NCBI RefSeq assembly: GCF_021532625.1
Contig: NZ_JAKGAR010000001.1
Span: forward strand, 744,001-808,000
Length of the DNA: 64,000 bases
Reading direction: 5' to 3'
From: Octadecabacter algicola
GTDB lineage: Bacteria; Pseudomonadota; Alphaproteobacteria; Rhodobacterales; Rhodobacteraceae
The translations under genes and the position numbers were made by a program. Shown here one piece after another: positions 26,875 through 36,613 of the stretch. Every line of letters begins with the position of its first letter. Position 1 is the stretch's first letter. A model generated the notes under the pieces. That model searched no databases. It was not told where the DNA came from and saw only the letters and a list, made by a program, of their open reading frames with translations.

Positions 26875-29114
26875 ACGAAATCGATATGTTTGTTGAACGG
26901 CATTTCGCGAATGCGTTGCCCCGTGGCGGCAAAGATCGCGTTCGCAAGAGCTGGTGCAGCAGGCGGGACAGGTGGTTCGCCAATACCACGCACGTGATCG
27001 CCCAATTCCAGACCTTTTACAGTGATCTCCGGTGCTTGATACAGCCGCATGGCTTCGAACCCGTCATAATTTAGCTGATCCGTCATACCATCTGAATGGG
27101 TAATCTCACCCGAAATTGCATGCCCAAGCGCCCAGATGATGCCGCCACTCATCAGACGCGAAAGATTTTGAGGATCAACAACTCGGCCAACGTTGGCGAC
27201 GGCAAAGACCTTATCAATCTGGATTCCACGGTCGGTGTTCGTGACCTCGACCACCTCCGCGCAAGGAACACCAAAGGACATACAGAACGCAACGCCCCTG
27301 CCCCTGTTCGCCCCTATCGACGGACCATCCCAACCTGACAGCTGCGCGACCTCGTCCAGCACGGCGCGGCTGTTGTCGTCCCATGCAAGGCGAATGCGTT
27401 CGTCCATCGGATCAGCGCCCGCTGCATGGATCAGCTCATCCAAGGCGCTGTCATGGAAAAATCCATTGGTGGACGCCCCGACGGAGCGCCACGAACTAAT
27501 CGGCGCCAGGTCGGCGCTGCGATATCCGGTCACGCGGTAGTTGGGAATGCCAAAGGGTTGGTCCCACGCCCCCGCCGTGATCATCGCATCCGGTCCAGGC
27601 ACAGAAAGCCCCAAGCGTCCCATCTGACTTGAGATGACTGACGGCATAGCAATGCCAAGGTCCAATGCCTCAACCTGACCGTCTTTTACGGTGCCCTGCA
27701 TCCGCGCCATCGCGATCTGACGTGTATAGTCGTGCGCCATGTCTTCTTCGCGTGAATAGGTCAGTTTGACCGGCGTGTTCTTCATCGCCAGCCCAAGGTG
27801 CGCCGCTTGTGTAATAACATCAATCTCAAGGCGATGCCCAAACGAGCCGCCCATCATCAGCACGTGAATATGAACATCGTCTTTGTCTAATCCCGTGATA
27901 TCCGCCACAGCGTCCTGCGCAAAGCGCGGCACCTGTGTTCCTGTCCAAACGTCTGCACGGTTATCGGTGATCAACACGGTCGCGTTGAGCGGTTCAAGCG
28001 GCGCATGAGCAAGATACGGCGCGCGGTATTCGGCCGTGACCACGTCGCCCTTGGACAATGCGGAGTCCGCATCGCCATCATCACGATACTGACTGTCTTG
28101 GTGGTCCTTTTTGAAACTTTCGGCCAGCACAGCCCAATGGTCGTCTTGCTCTGCCGGATACTCCGCAGGACCCCACTCAAATGTAATCGCCTGCGCTGCT
28201 TGAAACGCACGCCATGTGTTATCCGCGATGACGCCCATACCATTCGGGACCTCAACAACCTTCAAAACGCCGCGCATGCCTTCGGCGTCGGCGGTGTTAG
28301 CAGACAGCATGGCCCCGCCTTTGCGCGGGTTGGTGATGACCGTGGCATGGACCATGCCATCAAGTTCCATGTCGATGCCATAGGTCTGGGTGCCTGTGGA
28401 TTTTGGCACAATATCAATGCGCTGCATGTCTTTGCCAATGTAGCGCCATTTGGATGGATCTTTGAGGGTCACGTTGTCCACGGGATCAAGGCCCGCAGCA
28501 GTCGCCGCCAAATCCGTATAGGCCAACTGGCGACCGTCCGGCAAAATTACAGCACCGCGTTCGGTCTGCATGTTGGCCACCGCCACGCCCGTTTCTTGAG
28601 CCGCGGCGGCCTTAAGCGTTTCGCGTGCCACGGCACCAGCCACCCGCAGCTTGTCCCAGCTGTCAGCGACAGTGGTTGACCCACCTGTGATCTGCACGCC
28701 CATGATTTTCATCGCTGCGTCCATCACAGTGCGGGTCGCGTTGGCCGCAAACCTATCATCCGTCGGCATGAACCCCGGCGCTTCTTCGCTAAGGGCGGTA
28801 TTGTAATAAGCGGGCGATGGAGGGCCCGGGTCAACAGTGACCTGATCCAGATCGATATCAAGTTCCTCGGCGATTAGTGCGGCCTGAACATGGTAAACAC
28901 CCTGCCCTTTGTCCGCCCGTGGCGTGATCAGCGTCACCCCGTCTGCGGTGATACGAACGTATTCTGTAAGTGCCGCGTCACCATCGGCCAGATCATCCAC
29001 CAGCGGGTTGGCGACAGGTTTCTTATAAAGGTATGCGCCAAAGGCGACCCCACCCAACACAGCTGCTGATCCGATTAGGAATGTACGACGCGCAATTGTT
29101 TTGATCCGACCCAT
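26871..29114 (-). CDS. Molybdopterin-binding hydroxylase large subunit, IorB type
   Basis: A 747-residue subunit of the xanthine oxidase family, closest in layout to isoquinoline 1-oxidoreductase beta (two MoCo-binding domains). Motifs include MMGGSFGHRLEIDVITQAA, SWRSVGASTNGFFHDSALDEL and RGIGEPPVPPAAPALANAIF with the catalytic Glu. The N-terminal leader IARRTFLIGSAAVLGGVAFGAYL is twin-arginine-like and hydrophobic, so export and membrane attachment are likely. It lies 3 bases downstream of the 2Fe-2S subunit. The substrate (an aldehyde or N-heterocycle) is not determined. Its TAG stop and that of the convergent peroxidase share the same CTAG. Confidence 0.92.
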   Translation of the reverse strand: MGRIKTIARRTFLIGSAAVLGGVAFGAYLYKKPVANPLVDDLADGDAALTEYVRITADGVTLITPRADKGQGVYHVQAALIAEELDIDLDQVTVDPGPPSPAYYNTALSEEAPGFMPTDDRFAANATRTVMDAAMKIMGVQITGGSTTVADSWDKLRVAGAVARETLKAAAAQETGVAVANMQTERGAVILPDGRQLAYTDLAATAAGLDPVDNVTLKDPSKWRYIGKDMQRIDIVPKSTGTQTYGIDMELDGMVHATVITNPRKGGAMLSANTADAEGMRGVLKVVEVPNGMGVIADNTWRAFQAAQAITFEWGPAEYPAEQDDHWAVLAESFKKDHQDSQYRDDGDADSALSKGDVVTAEYRAPYLAHAPLEPLNATVLITDNRADVWTGTQVPRFAQDAVADITGLDKDDVHIHVLMMGGSFGHRLEIDVITQAAHLGLAMKNTPVKLTYSREEDMAHDYTRQIAMARMQGTVKDGQVEALDLGIAMPSVISSQMGRLGLSVPGPDAMITAGAWDQPFGIPNYRVTGYRSADLAPISSWRSVGASTNGFFHDSALDELIHAAGADPMDERIRLAWDDNSRAVLDEVAQLSGWDGPSIGANRGRGVAFCMSFGVPCAEVVEVTNTDRGIQIDKVFAVANVGRVVDPQNLSRLMSGGIIWALGHAISGEITHSDGMTDQLNYDGFEAMRLYQAPEITVKGLELGDHVRGIGEPPVPPAAPALANAIFAATGQRIREMPFNKHIDFV

Positions 29115-29117
29115 GGC

Positions 29118-29579
29118 TTAACCCTCCCGCAGTTTGGCGGCGGCGGTGACAATCGCGGCCCGAATTTGAGGATACGTCCCGCAGCGGCACAGGTTGCCGG
29201 ACATCTCAGCATCTATGTCTTCGTCTGCTGGTTCAGGGATCGCAGCCAGCATACTTGCGGCTTGCATGATTTGACCTGACTGGCAGTAACCACATTGTGC
29301 GACCTGATGTTCGGCCCATGCCTCTTGGACGGCATGCATTGCGTTTGGCGTGCCTAGACCGTTGATTGTCGTGACTTCCGCGCCAACCGCATCGACTGCC
29401 CACGTTTGGCAAGACCGAACAGCGACCCCGTCCAGATGCACCGTGCAGGCGCCACACTGGGCAATACCGCAACCGTATTTCACGCCTTTGACGCCGATTT
29501 CATCGCGTAAGACCCAAAGCAATGGCATGTCGTCTTCGACATCGACCTCATGGGTGGTTCCGTCTACATTCAATTGCAT
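29118..29579 (-). CDS. 2Fe-2S subunit of the IorAB-type hydroxylase
   Basis: A 153-residue protein with two 2Fe-2S clusters. The plant-type ferredoxin cluster is in [17 protein letters not shown] and the second is in the helical domain ([16 protein letters not shown]...[12 protein letters not shown]). It passes electrons from the Mo centre of the partner subunit. The ATG at 29579 has AGGAGG at ideal spacing; the frame start at 29606 is not needed. It heads the iorAB-like operon and is divergent from a TetR gene with a shared operator. Confidence 0.94.
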   Translation of the reverse strand: MQLNVDGTTHEVDVEDDMPLLWVLRDEIGVKGVKYGCGIAQCGACTVHLDGVAVRSCQTWAVDAVGAEVTTINGLGTPNAMHAVQEAWAEHQVAQCGYCQSGQIMQAASMLAAIPEPADEDIDAEMSGNLCRCGTYPQIRAAIVTAAAKLREG

Positions 29580-29605
29580 GGCTCGCCTCCTACTGGATTC
29601 CCACA

Positions 29606-29634
29606 ACTTGACATTTCGTCAAGTTTTGTCAAGT
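29606..29634. promoter_or_regulatory. Operator in the iorA-tetR divergent promoter
   Basis: A perfect 7-bp inverted repeat ACTTGAC-ATTTC-GTCAAGT occupies 29606-29624, and a third copy of the half-site (GTCAAGT, 29628-29634) follows exactly 10 bases after the second, on the same face of the helix. It lies 8 bases before the TetR start and 27 before the iorA-like start, so binding would block both. Confidence 0.75.
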
Positions 29635-29641
29635 TGATTTA

Positions 29642-30205
29642 ATGAACGCAGAACACACAACAATTCTAGATGCCGCCCTTGAGGTCTTTCTACGGTACGG
29701 CTTTCGGCGAACCACGATGGGTGACATCGCCAAAGCTGCCGGCCTATCGCGCCAATCGCTATATTCTCGTTTCGCCAATAAGGACGAGGTCTATGCCGCA
29801 GGCCTGGACCTGCACACCCAACGCATCGTCGCGGACCTAAAATCAGCCTTCTTAGAAGCAGCCACGATTGAAGATGCCATGGATGGGTTTGCAGCGATTA
29901 GCATCGTTTCCACGTTCGAAATGCTAAACCAAAGCCCCGACGCCTCTGACTTAATCGAGGCGGCGAAAAGCCCAGAAGGCCAAGCAGCTATGGCCCGCTC
30001 TTCGCTACTTAAACGACAGCTTTTGGCGGATCTTTTTGAACCCTATACAACTGCCCTCAAGACCCATGGACTTTCGCCATTACAACTTGCTGAGTTTGTA
30101 GAGACCAATAAGCTCGCGATCAGTAAATCTGCGCAAACACGCGCACAGCTCGACGCCCAAATAGCGACCCTAAAGGCGTCTGTCGTAGCACTTACAAAGG
30201 GGTAA
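29642..30205 (+). CDS. TetR-family repressor
   Basis: A 187-residue regulator. The N-terminal HTH is typical (YGFRRTTMGDIAKAAGLSRQSLYSRFANKDEVY); the C-terminal ligand-binding domain is not informative. The start at 29642 lies only 8 bases after the operator, so the mRNA leader is very short and no strong ribosome site is visible. It probably represses itself and the divergent iorAB-like genes. Its stop abuts the CCA end of the opposing tRNA gene. Confidence 0.9.
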   Translation: MNAEHTTILDAALEVFLRYGFRRTTMGDIAKAAGLSRQSLYSRFANKDEVYAAGLDLHTQRIVADLKSAFLEAATIEDAMDGFAAISIVSTFEMLNQSPDASDLIEAAKSPEGQAAMARSSLLKRQLLADLFEPYTTALKTHGLSPLQLAEFVETNKLAISKSAQTRAQLDAQIATLKASVVALTKG

Positions 30206-30282
<77 letters not shown>

Positions 30283-30311
30283 ATGTCGTCGCTATAGCCT
30301 TGGGCTGAGCG

Positions 30312-31535
30312 TCATGCAAACAACTTGTGGCACAATTCGAGCGCATCAACCAAAGCATCGACATCATCGGTTGTATTATACATTGCAAAAGACGCGCGGC
30401 AGGTCGCAGTCAGTCCGAGATGATCCATCAATGGCCCCGTGCAATGTTGCCCTGCCCGAACCGCGACACCCTTTTTATCAAGGACGGTCGAGATGTCATG
30501 GGCATGGGCCGCCCCATCCAACGTAAAGCTAAAGATCGCAGCCTTGTTAGCCGACGTTCCTTGCACGTTTAGCCAGTTCAAACCGTCTAATTTGCTGCGG
30601 GCGTAGTCGCGCAACGTGCGTTCGTGGGCTGCGATGTTGCCCATCCCAAGGCTCGTCACATAATCGAGCGCGACACCAAAACCGATGGTTTGCACGATAC
30701 CGGGGGTTCCGGCCTCAAATTTCATCGGCGCGTCGTTATAGATCACGTGATCCTTGTGGACCTCGCGGATCATGTCACCGCCACCCATAAAGGGGCGCAT
30801 CTCGGCCATGCGTTCGGCGCGAATGTAGATCGCGCCGGACCCAGACGGCCCGTAAAGCTTATGGCCGGTGATCGGGTAGAAATCACAGCCCAAATCTTCG
30901 ACGTTGACAGGCATATGCACAGCAGCTTGGCTACCATCAACGAGCGTCGCGATGCCCTTTTCACGGGCTGCGTGGCAGATGGTTTTGACGTCAACAACCG
31001 TGCCCAAAACGTTTGAAAGCTGCGTTACAGCAATGAGTTTGGTCCGCTCTGTCACAGCATCCAGAACGCGTGCCGGATCAAGATCGCCATTGCTGTCGAT
31101 ATCCACCCAAACCAGTTTCACCCCCATACGTTCACGCAGGAAATGCCATGGCACTATGTTGGCGTGATGTTCCATAACGGACAAGATGATCTCGTCGCCC
31201 GCTTTCAGGTTTTCCATGGCCCATGCGTAGGCAACCGTGTTGATGCCTTCGGTCGTACCAGAATTTAGAACGATGGTGTTTTCATCTGTCGCACCTAGGA
31301 ACTTGGCAATCTTGGCGCGCACGCTTTCGTATTTCTCGGTGGCGAGATTGCTGAGGTAATGTAGGCCACGGTGCACGTTAGAATACTCTTCCGCATATGC
31401 GGTCGTGATGGCGTCAATCACCACCTGCGGTTTCTGCGCGGATGCGCCGCTGTCGAGGTAAACCAGCGGCTTGCCGTTCACTTCACGGCTGAGAATCGGG
31501 AAATCGGCGCGAACCGAGGCGACGTCAAAAGTCAT
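30312..31535 (-). CDS. sufS: Cysteine desulfurase SufS
   Basis: A 407-residue PLP enzyme of group II. The PLP lysine is in YPITGHKLYGPSGSGAIY, and the active-site cysteine is in VRAGQHCTGPLMDHLG. It takes sulfur from cysteine for Fe-S assembly on SufBCD. It is the last gene of the suf operon; its ATG overlaps the upstream stop (ATGA). No SufE gene is in the window. A second, NifS-like desulfurase gene lies near the start of the same operon. Confidence 0.95.
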   Translation of the reverse strand: MTFDVASVRADFPILSREVNGKPLVYLDSGASAQKPQVVIDAITTAYAEEYSNVHRGLHYLSNLATEKYESVRAKIAKFLGATDENTIVLNSGTTEGINTVAYAWAMENLKAGDEIILSVMEHHANIVPWHFLRERMGVKLVWVDIDSNGDLDPARVLDAVTERTKLIAVTQLSNVLGTVVDVKTICHAAREKGIATLVDGSQAAVHMPVNVEDLGCDFYPITGHKLYGPSGSGAIYIRAERMAEMRPFMGGGDMIREVHKDHVIYNDAPMKFEAGTPGIVQTIGFGVALDYVTSLGMGNIAAHERTLRDYARSKLDGLNWLNVQGTSANKAAIFSFTLDGAAHAHDISTVLDKKGVAVRAGQHCTGPLMDHLGLTATCRASFAMYNTTDDVDALVDALELCHKLFA

Positions 31536-32158
31536 AGTGTTTCCCCCGCGACGACTGCGTCGGGACCAAGTCCAAACACAGCGCTCAAGACAGTGATAAA
31601 GATGTAAACAGCAAGGAACGACAGAACGATCACAGCAACGGTTTTACCCATGTTATTGAAATCGTGCCCAACATTCACAGCATTTCCAAGCCCGCGCAAA
31701 AACACAAACCCGCCGAACAAGGCCAAAAGCCCACCTAGGATCGGTTCAATGAAGAATACGACGATCACTACCAAGAAGATCAAAGCCGCGACCAGCTGAA
31801 TAACCGCCGTCACCGCCATAATATCATTTAAGCCGCCCTGCCCGCCCATAGCTGCACCAATGCGGTGCACCGCAAAGGCAAGTGCGATGCCTTGCAGCGA
31901 CGATAGTACGCCCTCAGTTAAGGGATTTTGGCTAAGCGGCGTGATCTGCGGCTCAGCGAGTTCTATGTTGGCGAGCATCGCTTCAAACGCATATGAAAAA
32001 ATGCCGAAAGTGATGCCGGACACAACGCCAGCCAAGACGATCAAGATGATCGAAACCTCAAGCGGCAGGCGCGCCTCTTTCACAAGAGATGATGCCATTC
32101 TTGGGTTACGGATCGTTAGCTTGACCCACTCCAACATGCTTTTGAACGTTAAATCCAT
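31532..32158 (-). CDS. YIP1-family membrane protein
   Basis: A 208-residue protein with about five membrane spans (for example ILIVLAGVVSGITFGIFSYAF and AALIFLVVIVVFFIEPILGGLL), consistent with the YIP1 family. The ATG at 32158 overlaps the preceding stop (TAATG) and has AGGCGG upstream; the frame start at 32320 lies inside the previous gene. Its stop overlaps the start of sufS. The function is unknown. Placement inside the suf operon suggests co-expression, not necessarily a role in Fe-S assembly. Confidence 0.85.
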   Translation of the reverse strand: MDLTFKSMLEWVKLTIRNPRMASSLVKEARLPLEVSIILIVLAGVVSGITFGIFSYAFEAMLANIELAEPQITPLSQNPLTEGVLSSLQGIALAFAVHRIGAAMGGQGGLNDIMAVTAVIQLVAALIFLVVIVVFFIEPILGGLLALFGGFVFLRGLGNAVNVGHDFNNMGKTVAVIVLSFLAVYIFITVLSAVFGLGPDAVVAGETL

Positions 32159-32643
32159 TAGTCCGCCTTTGAAATTTCGGCCAAGCCGCTGATCCAGAAC
32201 CACAACAACACAGCCAGCCATATCCCACCGACCAGTGTGGTTCCCGGATGTTCCAAGCCGTTCAACCCGACCAGAAGCCCATAAAACAGGGCAATCGGCG
32301 TCGCCGCCAGCCAGCCCCAAAACACCGCGATCCGCGCGCCATACCCTGTCGCATTTCGACGGATCAGCTTGGTCACGGCATACAAAATTCCTGCAATCAA
32401 GTAGAACACCAGTGGCAAGAGCATCAGCAACGTAAAGAAGGCATAAATGGTGTCTTGTTGAAAATCACTGCCTGTCTGCACGGCCTGACGCTGCAAACCA
32501 GGCAGACGAGAGATGAACATTAAGAAACAGGCAATCATCAACCACAGGATGCCACGATCTTCACGTGGCCCCATGCCGTAAAGCCGCCGCACCACTTGGC
32601 GCGGACGGCGATACGTTTCCACTATGTCCTGCGTGACAGGCAT
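32158..32643 (-). CDS. Hypothetical four-span membrane protein
   Basis: A 161-residue protein with about four hydrophobic spans (ILWLMIACFLMFI, FFTLLMLLPLVFYLIAGILY, AVFWGWLAATPIALFYGLL and a final span) and an N-terminal cytoplasmic segment rich in arginine. It may be related to the adjacent YIP1-like protein. Both ends are coupled: TGATG with sufD and TAATG with the YIP1 gene. Confidence 0.82.
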   Translation of the reverse strand: MPVTQDIVETYRRPRQVVRRLYGMGPREDRGILWLMIACFLMFISRLPGLQRQAVQTGSDFQQDTIYAFFTLLMLLPLVFYLIAGILYAVTKLIRRNATGYGARIAVFWGWLAATPIALFYGLLVGLNGLEHPGTTLVGGIWLAVLLWFWISGLAEISKAD

Positions 32644-33944
32644 CAGCTTGCGCGCCGCGCAAGCCAGCCCTCAAGGCGGTCTAGCATGGCTTCGGCCAAG
32701 GCTTCGTCTTCGATCTCTTCCAAGGCTTCAGCCAAGAACGCCAAAACCAATAGGTCAGTTGCTTCGGCTTCCGGAACCCCACGCGAACGCAGATAGAACA
32801 ATGCCTCTTCGTCAATCGCACCCGTGGTTGACCCGTGCGAACAGATGACATCATCCGCGTAAATTTCGAGTTCAGGCTTGGCGAGGAACTGGCTGTCACC
32901 ATCCAGCAGCAATGACTGACTGATTTGGTAACCGTCTGTTTTCTGAGCGTCTGCTTTAACAAGGATTTTGCCTTGAAACACACCTGTCGCGCCATTGCGC
33001 AGCACTTTTTTGAACACCTGACGGCTTTCACAGTTCACTGCGTCATGTGTGATAAAGACCGTGTCGTCATGATGGAAATCAGCACCATCCCCAACGCAAG
33101 CCCCCGCCACAGTGGCTTTTGCATCGTCGCCAGTCAGTTCGATCACGCATTCATTGCGCGTCAGCACGCCATTCATTGTCAATGTGAACGACTTGAACGT
33201 GGATTCCGTGCCAAGTCGGGTGAAAATGCCTGTAACCGCGCGGCGTTCATGGTCACGTCCTTGGACGCGCACATGGTGGAACCCCGCATGATCAGCGATC
33301 TCGACTTCCATGGATTTGTTTAGCCGAGCCGCAGCCGGGCCTGTTTCCAGAAGTGTCAGATCAGCGCCTTCATCCAGTTTGATGCAGTGATGAAGCATCA
33401 CATCTGAACTGTCTGATTTATGGAGGTACATGATGTTAATCGGCTTACTTACCTTGCCGGTCGCATGCACGACGATACCGTCAGTCGCAAAGGCCGTGTT
33501 CAGAGCAGCAAGTGGGCGTTCAACGACCTCTTGGCCGCGCTGTTCAAGCACGCCGTATTGCTCTTTGGCCCAGTGGATGTCTTTTTGCATGACATCAGAC
33601 AGGCGTTCAATCGTGACCCCTTCCAATGACAAATCATCGGACGCGTCTGCATCAAACACACCATCCACGAACACGATCTTAAGACGATCAATGTGGTCCC
33701 ACAGCGGCGCTTCGCCACCGTCAAACGTTGCCGCTTTGGGCGCTGCGGCTTGAACGAGCGTGTCCGGCTTGGTGAATTTCCAATATTCATCACGCCCGTG
33801 TGGCAGGCCCATGATTTCAACGCGGGCCAAAGCAGCCTTACGGGCGTCCTGCGCCCACGTCGCACCATCTGGCAAAGTCATCGAGGACAGGCGCGCTTGC
33901 GTAGTGTCCTGTTTGATTTGCAACATTTTCTTTGGAGCAGCCAT
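32643..33944 (-). CDS. sufD: Fe-S assembly scaffold subunit SufD
   Basis: A 433-residue SufD. The SufBD core appears in the second half (CVIELTGDDAKATVAGACVGDGADFHHDDTVFITHD and the C-terminal SHGSTTGAIDEEALFYLRSRGV). With SufB and SufC it forms the SufBC2D scaffold complex on which Fe-S clusters are assembled. Its ATG overlaps the sufC stop (TAATG). Confidence 0.95.
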   Translation of the reverse strand: MAAPKKMLQIKQDTTQARLSSMTLPDGATWAQDARKAALARVEIMGLPHGRDEYWKFTKPDTLVQAAAPKAATFDGGEAPLWDHIDRLKIVFVDGVFDADASDDLSLEGVTIERLSDVMQKDIHWAKEQYGVLEQRGQEVVERPLAALNTAFATDGIVVHATGKVSKPINIMYLHKSDSSDVMLHHCIKLDEGADLTLLETGPAAARLNKSMEVEIADHAGFHHVRVQGRDHERRAVTGIFTRLGTESTFKSFTLTMNGVLTRNECVIELTGDDAKATVAGACVGDGADFHHDDTVFITHDAVNCESRQVFKKVLRNGATGVFQGKILVKADAQKTDGYQISQSLLLDGDSQFLAKPELEIYADDVICSHGSTTGAIDEEALFYLRSRGVPEAEATDLLVLAFLAEALEEIEDEALAEAMLDRLEGWLARRAS

Positions 33945-34699
33945 TAAGCCACCTCCGCCAGAATGTCGGCATAACCGTTGTTTTCAACTTCAAGCGCCAG
34001 TTCTGGACCGCCCGTTTTGATGATACGGCCATCCGCCATGATGTGAACGACGTCTGGTTTGATGTGGTCCAGAAGACGCTGGTAGTGCGTGATAACAAGG
34101 AAACCACGGCCTTCGTCGCGCAAAGCGTTTACGCCTTCGGAGACCAATTTCATCGCATCAACGTCCAGACCGGAGTCTGTTTCGTCCAAGATGCACATCT
34201 TTGGCTCAAGCATGGCCATCTGAAGGATCTCGTTACGCTTTTTCTCACCACCGGAGAAACCAACGTTCACAGGGCGCTTCAGCATGTCCGCGTCGATCTT
34301 AAGTGTCTTCGCCTTCGCGCGGATTACTTTCAGAAACTCGCCAGCAGACATTTCGTCTTCGCCACGCGCTTTGCGCTGTGCGTTTACCGCTGTGCGCAGG
34401 AACGTCATGTTGCCGACGCCCGGGATTTCAACAGGATATTGGAACGCTAGGAACAGGCCGGCAGCGGCGCGTTCTTCGGCTTCCATGTCGAGCAGTTCTT
34501 CACCACCCAGGGACGCGGAACCCTCAGTAACCTCATAACCTTCTTTGCCGGACAAAACGTAAGACAATGTGGATTTACCAGACCCGTTCGGCCCCATGAT
34601 CGCGTGCACCTTGCCGGGTTCAACGGTCAAGTTGACACCTTTCAGGATCTGCTTGTCTTCTTCTTCAAGTTTGACGTGTAGGTTTTTGATTTCTAGCAT
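33944..34699 (-). CDS. sufC: Fe-S assembly ATPase SufC
   Basis: A 251-residue soluble ABC-type ATPase. Walker A is GPNGSGKST, the signature is VGFSGGEKKRNEIL and Walker B is MCILDETDSGLDVDA. ATP binding drives the conformational change in SufBC2D. In most suf operons it directly follows sufB; here about 2.1 kb with four other genes separates them. Confidence 0.97.
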   Translation of the reverse strand: MLEIKNLHVKLEEEDKQILKGVNLTVEPGKVHAIMGPNGSGKSTLSYVLSGKEGYEVTEGSASLGGEELLDMEAEERAAAGLFLAFQYPVEIPGVGNMTFLRTAVNAQRKARGEDEMSAGEFLKVIRAKAKTLKIDADMLKRPVNVGFSGGEKKRNEILQMAMLEPKMCILDETDSGLDVDAMKLVSEGVNALRDEGRGFLVITHYQRLLDHIKPDVVHIMADGRIIKTGGPELALEVENNGYADILAEVA

Positions 34700-34783
34700 C
34701 TTTTTCTCTTTCCAAATACGGCTAGAGGGCGCGCACGGATGCGGCCCTCATCGTTGTTTTCATCATGTAAGTTGGTGTTAGGT

Positions 34784-35311
34784 TTAGGTGAGCAGCGTCG
34801 CGCTGGCCATCATTTCTGTAACCCACGCGTCCGGATAGAACCGCGCGTAGACCTCGGGTGCGAGTTTCACAAGATCGGCTTCGAACATCGTTGCGCCGAC
34901 GAAGCCTGCCAATTGCAGTGGCACGGTCCGCTTGGACGTTAGGCCCAAAACGAACATCGTCACGAGGCTGATCAGAACTGCCAATGACAGTGCGATTGGC
35001 AAGCTGGACAATACCGAAGCGGCATCCACGCCCTTTTCGGCGGCAAATGCCATTGCTTTGTCGAAGTACGTAAAGTCGATCCACCGAGCGGCGATCACGC
35101 TGCCTGCTCCAGCAACCAATGCGGCTACATACATCAGCGGATTGCGTTTCTTCTGGGTGGATTTCTTCATCATTTTGACAGGCGTTTTCTTCAGAAAGCT
35201 GCGCTCGTCGCTCGTCGTTGCGAGACCTTGACCGGGAACAGTCCAAGACGTCGTATTGCCGGAGTTGATTTTGCTCATCCGTTCCGCAAATGTTGTGGTG
35301 CTGACAGCCAT
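34784..35311 (-). CDS. Hypothetical membrane protein
   Basis: A 175-residue protein. A cytoplasmic N-terminal part of about 60 residues rich in S, T and K is followed by about three spans (MYVAALVAGAGSVIAARW, LPIALSLAVLISLVTMFVLGL and a third short one). ATG 35311 is preferred over the upstream TTG at 35341. It has no recognised family. It lies between the pyruvyl-transferase gene and sufC with ordinary gaps (147 and 84 bases), so it may have its own promoter. Confidence 0.75.
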   Translation of the reverse strand: MAVSTTTFAERMSKINSGNTTSWTVPGQGLATTSDERSFLKKTPVKMMKKSTQKKRNPLMYVAALVAGAGSVIAARWIDFTYFDKAMAFAAEKGVDAASVLSSLPIALSLAVLISLVTMFVLGLTSKRTVPLQLAGFVGATMFEADLVKLAPEVYARFYPDAWVTEMMASATLLT

Positions 35312-35458
35312 GACCGAAGTTCCCTCTAATTCCTGTCTCAACTTTTAGGAGGGAGTTGAGGCCGAAATGGGGCACACCACGGGCAGCATGGGGGCGATGT
35401 AGGATCAGACCTGCCTCATTAGGCATTGTGACGCTACGTCTCTTTCCGATGCGTGCCA

Positions 35459-36286
35459 TTATGCAGCCTCCCTTTGCTTAAGCCCGGCTGGAAAGCTTTC
35501 AAAAAGCGCTTCTTTGGCGATGGCGATTCCGTCCGCGTATGGCAACGCTCCGTTTGGAGCGCCAATCGCGACATCCACGATCTCATGCGGTTCGATCGGT
35601 GTGCCCAGCGCGCGGCCAATGCCAGCGGCGTAATCATGGAACTTCAGCATGGCGCCCCCATGAATGCCGAGCGGGTCAAGCCAAGTGTTAGGGATACCGT
35701 AAGCATCCGCCGTGATCAGCCCGTGCAAGGACTGGCTGATCACATGAGAACAGCTTGCGATCTCGCGCACCACGGCATGAGGGTCAGGATTGCGCACGTC
35801 AATCAATTTGATGTGGGGGTTATCAGCCGCGATCTTGGCAAAGCGTTCATCGTCCGCGAAATGCATGTGTGGCACGAGGCCGACAATGTCTTGCCGCTCA
35901 GGCGTATCGCCATCTAGCGCGGTCAGCGCCTCTGCAATCAGCATGCCCGTATCACCAAACAGACGATCATCGCGCTGCAGCAACGCCGCTGTAATCGGCC
36001 CGCGCAGCAAAGCCACGCGCACATTCTTCAGGAAACTCAGATCCGCAATGCCCGACATTGCCCCGGTGCCCCAAATGAACGGTTTGCCACCCTTCTCGCG
36101 CGGTTCGTTCTGGTTGTTCTTGACCATCTTCATCAAGCTGCCCAGCGCATACATCTCGCAGTTCTTATGCCCAGCCCACACAACATCCCGCCCCGCCACA
36201 TGGGCGACGATGGTAGCGCTGATCGCGTCACCAAAGTTCTGTTCTTTGTTGTAGTAGAACAGTTTGAGGGGGGAGTTGTAGGTCAT
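35459..36286 (-). CDS. Polysaccharide pyruvyl transferase family protein
   Basis: A 275-residue protein resembling the PF04230 family: N-terminal YYNKEQNFGDAISATIV, central LLRGPITAALLQRDDRLFGDTGMLI and C-terminal SHVISQSLHGLITADAYGIPNTWL. Members transfer pyruvyl groups to exopolysaccharide sugars. ATG 36286 is used (the frame begins at a TTG at 36295). Its presence inside a suf operon is unusual, since no other sugar-modifying gene is near. Confidence 0.85.
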   Translation of the reverse strand: MTYNSPLKLFYYNKEQNFGDAISATIVAHVAGRDVVWAGHKNCEMYALGSLMKMVKNNQNEPREKGGKPFIWGTGAMSGIADLSFLKNVRVALLRGPITAALLQRDDRLFGDTGMLIAEALTALDGDTPERQDIVGLVPHMHFADDERFAKIAADNPHIKLIDVRNPDPHAVVREIASCSHVISQSLHGLITADAYGIPNTWLDPLGIHGGAMLKFHDYAAGIGRALGTPIEPHEIVDVAIGAPNGALPYADGIAIAKEALFESFPAGLKQREAA

Positions 36287-36295
36287 GACGCCCAA

Positions 36296-36613
36296 TCAGT
36301 CCCGCGTGACCGTCACGGCCGTACCTGACGCACTGACCATCAGCATGTTGTTGATAACCTCATAATCAAGATCAACACCAACAACCGCGTTTGCGCCCAA
36401 GGACACCGCACGTTCTTCCATCTCATGAAGAGCCGTGACCCGCGCCTTGCCGAGTTCTTGCTCATATGCAGCAGAGCGGCCACCGACGATATCGCGGATC
36501 CCTGCAAAAACATCGCGAAAGATGTTGGCCCCAAGAATAGCCTCGCCAGTAACGATGCCTTTGTAATCCTTGATACGTTGTCCTTCGACCGAAGGTGTTG
36601 TTGTAACGATCAT
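36296..36613 (-). CDS. YbjQ-family (UPF0145/DUF74) protein
   Basis: A 105-residue protein with the family hallmarks [34 protein letters not shown] and [14 protein letters not shown]. The family forms a small pentameric fold once called heavy-metal-binding, but its function is not known. Its ATG overlaps the TGA of the 59-residue membrane protein upstream (TGATG). Confidence 0.92.
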   Translation of the reverse strand: MIVTTTPSVEGQRIKDYKGIVTGEAILGANIFRDVFAGIRDIVGGRSAAYEQELGKARVTALHEMEERAVSLGANAVVGVDLDYEVINNMLMVSASGTAVTVTRD

